A stretch of DNA of 64,000 nucleotides from Pseudoxanthomonas winnipegensis (lineage in GTDB: Bacteria; Pseudomonadota; Gammaproteobacteria; Xanthomonadales; Xanthomonadaceae): NCBI RefSeq assembly GCF_004283755.1, contig NZ_SHMH01000007.1, forward strand, positions 186,001 to 250,000. Direction: 5' to 3'. The position numbers and the translations under genes are program-made. The notes below the pieces were generated by a model. That model saw only the letters and a list, made by a program, of their open reading frames with translations. It searched no databases and was not told where the DNA came from. The stretch's first letter is position 1. Each line of letters opens with the position of its first letter. Shown here piece after piece: positions 57,111 to 64,000 of this stretch.

Positions 57111-59858
57111 ATGTTGAAGATCCATGCGCGACTGCTGCGCAGCCTGAAGGTTCCTGCCATCGCCTCGACGCTGCTGAAATTGCTGACCGGTTGCGTCTTT
57201 CTGTGCCTGACGTGTGCCACCTGCCTGTTCCTGCATGCCCGGCTCGCCGACGCCGTGTCGACGCATCGTCGCGAAATGAACGCAGTCGCATACGAGGCGC
57301 AGCTCTACTTCGACCAGCGAGAGGCACTGCTGCGCTACCTCCGCGACTCCGTGCTGCCGGGCGATGGAGCTCGTCCCGCCGCGTTGGGTGAGGGCGCGCG
57401 CGAGGTGGCGCTGGGAGACGCTGGCAGTGGCCGTCTGGTCCTGTCCTCGCGTGCCGAACACACACTGCAGGAGCTGCAGACGCAGCTTCGTGCGATCGAC
57501 GCGCAGGGCGCCCATCGATTGGCGGGGGCCGATATCGAGGTCGATCCTGCACGCATGCCCTCGCTGCAGGAGCTTCTGGCCCGCCTGCGCCGGTCCAAGG
57601 ACGCTAATCATGTGTACTGGATTGGCCTGGGCGAGAGCGGCCTTGCCCTGGCTCAGCCGATGCAGGTCGATGGCGAGCCGACCCAGTGGCTATTGCTGCT
57701 TCTGGAGCGTGCCGCGACCGAGGCCATCCTGGAGGGCGAGCGTGTCGCCGATTACGCGCTGATCGATCCCGCGGGCAGGTCCGCGCCGGTCCGTCACGGG
57801 AATCCGAACCAAGGTGCGGACTGGGAGGCGCTGCGCAAACAGGAAAGCGATCACTTCGGCATGCTCTGGCGCCATGGCCTTCCGCATGGCCTGGCCCTCA
57901 TCAAGCGTCTCGGCGATGACGGCTGGCGCCTGGTCTATCGCCTGCCACCCACCCGGCTGCTCGACGACCTCTCCGCGCCCCTGCTGGCCTGCACGCTGAT
58001 GCTGCTGATCGCGGGCATCGCTCTTCGACTCCTGCGACATTGTGTCGACCGCCAGCTGATCCAGCCGGCGCTGCGACAGCATCGGCGTCTGCTGGAGAAC
58101 CTGGACTTCAGCTCGACGGTGATCGACATGGCGCCTGCCGGCATCTGCGTATTGCGCCGGAGCGACCGTCATCTGCTGCTCTCCAACCAGTTGCTGCGGG
58201 ACTGGCTGGGTGAGGACCATGAGTACAGCGACTGGAGAGCGCCATGGCGCGGGCATGCCGGCGAGCACGGCCGTGGGCTGGAGTTCACTACGCGCGACGG
58301 GCGGCAGCTGCAGGTGCTGCATGCCGCCTGCCGCTACCAGGGCGACGACGTTCTGCTGTGCGTGTTCCATGACATCTCCCGGCATCGGCAGGCGCAGGCA
58401 GCGCTGTCCTCGGCGCGCCAGGCCGCGGACGCCGCCAACCAGGCCAAGAGCGCCTTCCTGGCCACCATGAGCCATGAGATCCGCACCCCCTTGTATGGCG
58501 TGCTGGGCACGCTCGAACTGCTCGGCCACACCTCGCTCGACGCGCGACAGTCACAGTATCTGCGCACGATCGAAAGCTCATCGTCGGTGCTGTTGCAGCT
58601 GATCAGCGACGTGCTGGACGTCTCCAAGATCGAATCGGGTCAGCTCAGTCTCAAGCCGGCGCCGTTCTCGCCGCGCGAACTGACCGAAAGCGTGCTGCGC
58701 AGCTTTGCCGCTGCCGCGACCCGCAAGGGCCTGCATGTGCTGGTCTGCACCGACCCCGCCCTGCCGACCCGCGTGCTTGGCGACGCCGACCGCATCCGGC
58801 AAGTCCTCGGCAACCTGCTCAGCAATGCCATCAAGTTCACCGAGCATGGCCGCGTGGTGCTGCGCGTGCGCCAGTCACAGCATGAGGAAGAGTCGAGCGT
58901 ACTGGTCTGGCAGGTCACCGACACCGGGGTGGGGATCGCAGCAGAAGAGCAGGATCGGTTGTTCGAGCCCTTCCGCCAGGTGCGCAGCGCGACCAGCACG
59001 CAGGGCACGGGACTGGGCCTGTCCATCAGCGATCGTCTGGTGCGCCTGATGGGCGGGGAACTCCAGGTGGTCAGCGAGCCGGGACTCGGCAGCAGTTTCA
59101 GCGTGCGCCTACCGCTGCCGGTACTGGACACCACCGAGGACGGCCCGGTGTTGCGGCCGGAGCCGCCGATCCTGGTCCGCGGCCGCGACCGCGAACTGGT
59201 CGACAGCGCGTGCGGCTGGCTGCGCCGCTGGGGCGCCAACGCCCAGCCGCTGCAGGGCGACCCGGCCCTGCTCGACCGCGACGGGGCAATCCTGATGGAC
59301 GGCGAAGCCGGTATGCCATTGGCGTGGAGGGGGCCGCGGGTGGTAGCGTCGATCGATGGGGGCGACCAGCCCCACGTGGCCGCCGACGGTAGCCTGATGG
59401 TCACCCTTCATGGCATCACCGCGATCGGCAAGGCCCTGGCCTGCCTGCAGCAACGGCGCACCGCCTTGCCGGAGACCACGCGCGCAACGCCTCCCACGCC
59501 GCTGGGTCTGCACGTGCTGGCCGTGGAGGACAATCCGATCAACCGGGTGATCCTGGCCGAGCAACTGCGCGCGCTCGGCTGCGAGGTGGAACTGGCTCAG
59601 GATGGCGCGGAAGCGCTGCGGCTGTGCCGCGAGCAGGCCTTCGACTTGGTGGTGACCGACATCAACATGCCACGCATGGACGGCCACTCGCTGGCCCGCC
59701 GCTTGCGCGACGAGGGCAACCCGGTGCCTGTGGTCGGCGCCACCGCCAATGCCACCGCCGAGGAGCGCGAGCGCTGTCTGGCCAGTGGCATGCGCGGCTA
59801 CCTGAGCAAACCCATCGATATCGCCCATCTGCGCAGAGCCCTCGCCGCCCTGCGCTAA
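57111..59858 (+). CDS. Hybrid sensor histidine kinase (first paralogue)
   Basis: The 915-residue kinase has a membrane helix at about 15-35, a periplasmic sensor (about 40-285), a second helix near 290-310, a PAS-like domain (about 335-430) and then HisKA with His455 in ATMSHEIRTPLYGVLG. HATPase_c follows (DTGVGIAAEEQDRLFEPF, GTGLGLSISDRLV), then a degenerate receiver (about 685-790) without phosphoacceptor. The C-terminal receiver has Asp850 in VVTDINMPRMDG. No HPt domain is present. It is 11 bp upstream of the REC-EAL gene and strongly resembles the kinase at 61201. Confidence 0.93.
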   Translation: MLKIHARLLRSLKVPAIASTLLKLLTGCVFLCLTCATCLFLHARLADAVSTHRREMNAVAYEAQLYFDQREALLRYLRDSVLPGDGARPAALGEGAREVALGDAGSGRLVLSSRAEHTLQELQTQLRAIDAQGAHRLAGADIEVDPARMPSLQELLARLRRSKDANHVYWIGLGESGLALAQPMQVDGEPTQWLLLLLERAATEAILEGERVADYALIDPAGRSAPVRHGNPNQGADWEALRKQESDHFGMLWRHGLPHGLALIKRLGDDGWRLVYRLPPTRLLDDLSAPLLACTLMLLIAGIALRLLRHCVDRQLIQPALRQHRRLLENLDFSSTVIDMAPAGICVLRRSDRHLLLSNQLLRDWLGEDHEYSDWRAPWRGHAGEHGRGLEFTTRDGRQLQVLHAACRYQGDDVLLCVFHDISRHRQAQAALSSARQAADAANQAKSAFLATMSHEIRTPLYGVLGTLELLGHTSLDARQSQYLRTIESSSSVLLQLISDVLDVSKIESGQLSLKPAPFSPRELTESVLRSFAAAATRKGLHVLVCTDPALPTRVLGDADRIRQVLGNLLSNAIKFTEHGRVVLRVRQSQHEEESSVLVWQVTDTGVGIAAEEQDRLFEPFRQVRSATSTQGTGLGLSISDRLVRLMGGELQVVSEPGLGSSFSVRLPLPVLDTTEDGPVLRPEPPILVRGRDRELVDSACGWLRRWGANAQPLQGDPALLDRDGAILMDGEAGMPLAWRGPRVVASIDGGDQPHVAADGSLMVTLHGITAIGKALACLQQRRTALPETTRATPPTPLGLHVLAVEDNPINRVILAEQLRALGCEVELAQDGAEALRLCREQAFDLVVTDINMPRMDGHSLARRLRDEGNPVPVVGATANATAEERERCLASGMRGYLSKPIDIAHLRRALAALR

Positions 59859-59869
59859 GGAGACCTCGC

Positions 59870-61066
59870 ATGACCCAGCGTGTCCTGATCCTGGAAGACC
59901 AGCCGTTCCAGCGTGGCTACCTCGCCAACCTGCTCGGCAACCGCATCGGCGTAGAGGTGGACGCCTGCGAGGACGTGGATGCCGCCGTCGCCTTGTGCGC
60001 GTGCCGATCCTACGATCTGGTGCTCAGTGACCTGCTGATGCCCGGCCAGGACGGCATCCAGTTCATCCAGGCACTGGCCGCGCAATCGCGTCCGCCACGC
60101 CTGGCAGTGGTCAGCGCGGCGCCCAGGCGAATGATGACCTCGGCCCGGCTAATGGCCGAGTCGCTGGGGCTGGACGTGATTGCTCTGTTGGCCAAACCAG
60201 TGGCTGAGAACGACGTGGAGGCCTTGTTCGAAACATTGGCGCAGGCTCGTCCGCCCGCAGCGACAGCGATAGTGGCGAGCGCTGTGCCGGATCCCGATGC
60301 CCAGGAGTTGCGCCAGGCCATGGCCGAGGGCCGCCTCACCGCCTGGTTCCAACCGAAGAAATCCCTGCGGTCCGGGCGGGTCGTGGCCGCCGAAGCGCTG
60401 GTACGCTGGCGCCACCCGCATCTGGGGACGCTGACCGCGAGCAGTTTTCTCCCCGCGATCTGCCACCACGGCCTGGAAGGCGAGCTGCTTCGGATGGTGC
60501 TCAAGGCAAGTATCGCGGCACAGGCGCGCTGGCGCAGGCGAGGCTTCCGGGTGCCGGTCTCGATCAACCTACCCCCGCATCTGCTGGAGCAGCCCGACCT
60601 GCCCGATGCGCTGCTGGCGCTGACCCTGGAGCTGGGCGGCACGCCAGGGGAACTGTGCTTCGAACTAATGGAGAGCAGCACCACCCGGCACGTCAGCGAC
60701 TTCTACGCCGGCGCCTGCCGTCTGCGCATGAAGGGCTTCGGCCTGGCCCAGGACGACTTTGGCCAAGGGCTGAGCTCGGTCCACGACCTGGTCAATACCC
60801 CTTTCACGGAAGTCAAGATCGACCGCATGCTCGTCAGCGGCTGCGCCAGGGATCCGGCCCTGTATCAGACCCTCTCGACCATCGTCGCCTTGGCCAAGCA
60901 GCTGGGCTTGACCATCGTGGCTGAAGGCGTGGAAAGTGACGCCGACCTGGCCGCGCTTCGGCAACTGGGCTGCAGTCAGGTACAGGGCTTCCTGATCTCG
61001 CAGGCGGTCCCGTCGGACGATTTCACCCAGCTGCTGGAGGATGAAGTACCGCTCGATACTTCCTAG
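59870..61066 (+). CDS. REC-EAL c-di-GMP phosphodiesterase, RocR/PvrR type
   Basis: The 398-residue response regulator has a receiver domain (1-120, LILEDQPFQRGYLANLL; phosphoacceptor Asp54) and an EAL domain (about 145-390). Catalytic residues are present: Glu175 in EALVRW, Asn233, Glu265 and Glu268, Asp295-Asp296 in DDFGQG, Lys316 and Glu352 in AEGVES. It should hydrolyse c-di-GMP when phosphorylated. Architecture and wording resemble Pseudomonas RocR and PvrR, which oppose fimbrial expression. AAGGAG overlaps the kinase stop, and it lies between two hybrid kinases. Confidence 0.93.
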   Translation: MTQRVLILEDQPFQRGYLANLLGNRIGVEVDACEDVDAAVALCACRSYDLVLSDLLMPGQDGIQFIQALAAQSRPPRLAVVSAAPRRMMTSARLMAESLGLDVIALLAKPVAENDVEALFETLAQARPPAATAIVASAVPDPDAQELRQAMAEGRLTAWFQPKKSLRSGRVVAAEALVRWRHPHLGTLTASSFLPAICHHGLEGELLRMVLKASIAAQARWRRRGFRVPVSINLPPHLLEQPDLPDALLALTLELGGTPGELCFELMESSTTRHVSDFYAGACRLRMKGFGLAQDDFGQGLSSVHDLVNTPFTEVKIDRMLVSGCARDPALYQTLSTIVALAKQLGLTIVAEGVESDADLAALRQLGCSQVQGFLISQAVPSDDFTQLLEDEVPLDTS

Positions 61067-61200
61067 GTTGCCACGCGTTGAAGCGCGCTCCATGCTGCTC
61101 GAATCCACGCCGTGGCGTTGACGATTTGCCTGTGCCGGGGCACTGAACGGTCTCCCCCGCGGCCAAGTCGCGCTGCTTTCCCGCCGCTCCGAGACCCGCC

Positions 61201-64000
61201 ATGCCGGCCGAGGCCGTTCCCGTACGTCGACTCGCACGCCGCTCCCTGCGCGTCCATGCCCTGCTGATCGGGGTCGTGGTGCTGGCGACCCTGCAGGCTG
61301 GGCTCCTGCTCTCCACCGGCAAACAGCTGTTGAACGAGGAACGCGGCAAGATCGAGTACCACTTCCGTCGCCTCGACGGCACGCTGCGCGAACAGGAACG
61401 CTTCCTCAGGCAGTGGCGTCTGCACGATGTCGGCGAGCAGGGGCGTTCCGTTCCTGAGGCCGGGGTGGAGCGGCGGCGCGGTCCGCTCTTCGCCGATTTC
61501 GCCTTGGTGGGAACAGCAGGCGCCGATACCCCAAGCCCGGACGCACTGGGTGATCGCTTCCTGCGCTTCTATGGCACGTTTTGGTCAGCGTCGCACTATC
61601 CACCGCCACAGTGCCTGCTGGTCGATGGACAAGGCACGCGCGGGCTGCTGGCACCGGTGCAGATGAGCGATGCGGATGCGAGCCTGAGCAGTCCGCATCA
61701 CCTGCGCCCGACGATCGCCCAGATCCATCGTGCGCTGGGCACACAGCCGGTTCTCAAGCGCGGTGGCATCGTCTGGGCCGCCGTGCCCTGGCGCGATCGG
61801 CAGACCCGCCTGCTGGCCATCGCCCATGCCCCACAGGACGCGCACCTGTGGGGCGAGGCGGAAGACGGCTCGCTGGCCGTACTGGCCTGCCTGCTCGACC
61901 CCGGACGCATCGACGACTACAGGCAGGTGCTGGGCGTTCCCGTGTTCCAGCGGCTATCGCTGTTCGATCCCACCGGCCAACGGCTGCTGGGCGAGGAGGC
62001 GGATCTGAGCGAAGCGGGACCTTCCGTCCAGGCCGGTCGGGACGGTCTGCGGTTCTACATGCGCAGCGACAGCGGCTGGCGCGCCGTCTATCAAGTGAGC
62101 TGGCGGCAGCTCTGCCAGAACCCGCAAGGTCCGGTGCTGGGCGCGATGCTGGTCGCCCTGGTGCTGGCGCTGGCCGGCGTGCTCGCGCTGCGTGCCTATC
62201 GACGCTCGGTCATCGAGCCGTTGCGCAACAACCACGCACGCCTGCTGGAAAGCGAGGCGTTCATGCGCACCCTCCTGGACCACGCGCCGATCGGGCTGTG
62301 CCTGCTGCGAAGCGCGGATGGCGAGGTCCTGCTGGACAACGCTTTCGCCCGCCGCTGGCTGGGCGAAGACCATCACGCGGACGGCTGGTCCGGCCACTGG
62401 CGGCACACCGTGCTGGCAGCCGGAGGTGCCGTGCCAGGCGACGGACTGCCTTACACCACGCCCGAGGGCCTGCATCTGCTGGTGACGGCAACACCGGCGC
62501 GCTATCGCGGGGAGCCGGCGGTGCTATGCCTGTTCATCGACCTCAGCAGCCAGCGAGAGGCCGAGCAGGTCCAGCAGCAGGCACGCCTTGCCGCGGACCA
62601 GGCCAACCGGGCCAAGAGCCAGTTCCTGGCCACCATGAGCCACGAGATCCGCACCCCGCTTTACGGCGTGCTGGGCACCCTCGAACTGTTGGGGCTGACT
62701 CCGCTCAGTGCCCGGCAGGAGGGCTATCTGGCCACGATCCAGCGCTCATCCTCGACGCTGATGCAGCTGATCAGCGACATCCTCGACGTGAGCAAGGCCG
62801 AGGCCGGACAACTGAGCCTGGAGCCGAGCCCCTTCGATCCTGCCCGACTGACCGAGGATGCGATGGACTCGTACGCCGCCGCAGCGGCGAACAAGGGCCT
62901 GCAGTTCTATGCCTGCATCGACGCAGACCTGCCCGCCATGGTCTGCGGCGATGCCGCGCGGATCCGTCAGATCCTCAACAACCTGATCAGCAACGCGCTG
63001 AAGTTCACCGACAGCGGCCGCGTCGTGGTGCGCGTCTCACGACGCTGGCATGGCGAAGACTGCTGGCTGCAGTGGCAGGTCGCCGACACTGGCATCGGCA
63101 TCGCCAGCGAACACCAGGCGCATCTGTTCGAACCTTTCTACCAGGCCAACCCCGGCACCGATGCGATGCGTGGCACAGGCCTGGGCCTGGCCATCTGCGC
63201 GCATCTGGCGTCGCTGATGCAAGGCCACCTGCGCGTGGTCAGCGAAAGCGGCCTGGGCAGCAGCTTCAGCGTCGATCTGCCGCTGCCGCCAGCGCCGCCC
63301 GACCCTCAACAGCCGCCCGCCCCGCGTCTGCCGGCAGGCCTGCAAGTGCAAGTCCGCGGCCAGGTGCGCGAACTGGTGCAATCACTGTGCGAACGCCTAC
63401 AACAGCGCGGTGCCCACGCCAGCGTGCATCGCGCAGAAGCCGTTGCGGGTGGGCCGTCCACGACGGTGCTGCTGGACCTGGTGCTGGACGGCCCGCCAGC
63501 GGCCTGGCAGGTCGGCCCGCGCGTGGTCGCCTGTCCCCAAGCAGGCGTGCGGCCACAGCGGACAGGCGACACCTGGCAGGTGGGCCTGCATCGACTCGAC
63601 GCCATCGTGGCCGCGCTGGCCACCGCCAGCAGCCCTTCGGCATCGGGCGGGGCGGAAAGGTGCGTGCCCGCGCTGCACGATTTCGGTCTGCAGGTGCTGG
63701 TGGCCGAGGACAACCCGATCAACCAGGCCATCCTGCGCGACCAGCTGGAACAGCTCGGTTGCCGCGCCGTGGTCGCCAGCGACGGCAACGAGGCGCTAGG
63801 CTATTGGCAACAGGGCACCTTCGGGCTCGTACTGACCGATCTGAACATGCCGCGGCTGGATGGCTACGGCCTGGCCCGCGCACTGCGTGCGCGCGGCGTG
63901 GGCGTGCCGATCTATGGCGCCACCGCCAACGCCGACCCAGCCGAACGCCAGCGCTGCGAGGAAGCGGGCATGCAGGGCGTGCTGGTCAAGCCGATCTCCC
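61201..64000 (+). CDS. Hybrid sensor histidine kinase (second paralogue, cut by window end)
   Basis: The open frame runs from ATG 61201 through the window end (933 codons), so the C-terminus is missing. Order: membrane helix about 20-40, periplasmic sensor about 45-310, second helix about 315-335, PAS-like domain, HisKA with His481 (ATMSHEIRTPLYGVLG), HATPase_c (DTGIGIASEHQAHLFEPF, GTGLGLAICAHL), a degenerate receiver, and a receiver with Asp880 in LTDLNMPRLDG. The receiver is nearly complete at the cut. The kinase core is almost identical in plan and wording to the first kinase, but the sensor differs. It is 134 bp after the REC-EAL gene. Confidence 0.92.
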   Translation, partial: MPAEAVPVRRLARRSLRVHALLIGVVVLATLQAGLLLSTGKQLLNEERGKIEYHFRRLDGTLREQERFLRQWRLHDVGEQGRSVPEAGVERRRGPLFADFALVGTAGADTPSPDALGDRFLRFYGTFWSASHYPPPQCLLVDGQGTRGLLAPVQMSDADASLSSPHHLRPTIAQIHRALGTQPVLKRGGIVWAAVPWRDRQTRLLAIAHAPQDAHLWGEAEDGSLAVLACLLDPGRIDDYRQVLGVPVFQRLSLFDPTGQRLLGEEADLSEAGPSVQAGRDGLRFYMRSDSGWRAVYQVSWRQLCQNPQGPVLGAMLVALVLALAGVLALRAYRRSVIEPLRNNHARLLESEAFMRTLLDHAPIGLCLLRSADGEVLLDNAFARRWLGEDHHADGWSGHWRHTVLAAGGAVPGDGLPYTTPEGLHLLVTATPARYRGEPAVLCLFIDLSSQREAEQVQQQARLAADQANRAKSQFLATMSHEIRTPLYGVLGTLELLGLTPLSARQEGYLATIQRSSSTLMQLISDILDVSKAEAGQLSLEPSPFDPARLTEDAMDSYAAAAANKGLQFYACIDADLPAMVCGDAARIRQILNNLISNALKFTDSGRVVVRVSRRWHGEDCWLQWQVADTGIGIASEHQAHLFEPFYQANPGTDAMRGTGLGLAICAHLASLMQGHLRVVSESGLGSSFSVDLPLPPAPPDPQQPPAPRLPAGLQVQVRGQVRELVQSLCERLQQRGAHASVHRAEAVAGGPSTTVLLDLVLDGPPAAWQVGPRVVACPQAGVRPQRTGDTWQVGLHRLDAIVAALATASSPSASGGAERCVPALHDFGLQVLVAEDNPINQAILRDQLEQLGCRAVVASDGNEALGYWQQGTFGLVLTDLNMPRLDGYGLARALRARGVGVPIYGATANADPAERQRCEEAGMQGVLVKPIS

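Overview
The window is about 64 kb of very GC-rich DNA with long shadow reading frames opposite nearly every gene. Gene content and order point to a gammaproteobacterium of the Xanthomonadaceae (Xanthomonas, Stenotrophomonas, Pseudoxanthomonas or a close relative). The pointers are the kdsD-kdsC-lptC-lptA-lptB-rpoN-hpf-hprK-rapZ-PTS-mgtE block, GTAG-headed palindromic repeats in intergenic gaps, and a lipase carrying the Xanthomonadaceae-type VirD4-interacting C-terminal domain. I found no rRNA, tRNA, CRISPR array, insertion sequence, prophage or replication origin.

Layout. 0.1-3.4 kb: purM, purN and two tandem DUF3108 envelope proteins. 3.6-5.5 kb (minus): a small EF-hand membrane protein, murA and an IbaG/BolA protein. 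5.5-17 kb: one long colinear run for LPS (KDO synthesis, then the Lpt bridge), sigma-54, ribosome hibernation factor, then HprK, RapZ, EIIA-Man, HPr, EI and MgtE. This is a regulatory PTS: HPr keeps both His15 and Ser46, HprK is adjacent, no sugar permease is present and no ptsN lies here. 17-24.7 kb: accessory genes, including a cold-shock/DUF1294 fusion, a lipoprotein esterase, a TPR protein, a periplasmic peroxiredoxin, a beta-propeller diguanylate cyclase, a RES/Xre toxin-antitoxin pair and a low-molecular-weight tyrosine phosphatase. 24.7-38.8 kb: malate:quinone oxidoreductase, small or unknown genes, M1 peptidase, HemJ, a methyltransferase, an intracellular PHB depolymerase, a PadR/HAAS pair, CorA, and CstA with its small YbdD partner.

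39-52 kb: an SDR/LysR divergent pair; an ankyrin lipoprotein followed by a lipase with a type IV secretion signal domain (a predicted interbacterial immunity-effector pair); a serine hydrolase; an unrecognised winged-helix protein; and a peptide-utilisation group (S9 peptidase, OPT and POT transporters).

52-64 kb is the most distinctive part. A large YadA-type trimeric autotransporter built from five tandem 148-residue repeats sits beside a small membrane protein. Next comes a hybrid histidine kinase, a REC-EAL c-di-GMP phosphodiesterase of RocR/PvrR type, and a second, paralogous hybrid kinase that runs off the window end. A near-identical 16-bp motif lies upstream of both minus-strand genes. 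I read this as a surface-attachment locus in which a phosphorelay and c-di-GMP turnover control an adhesin; this is inference.

The intergenic DNA is also informative: three composite GTAG palindromic repeats, a four-copy tandem of about 27 bp, a nested hairpin of about 113 nt, a perfect 26-bp palindrome, and several clear terminator hairpins.
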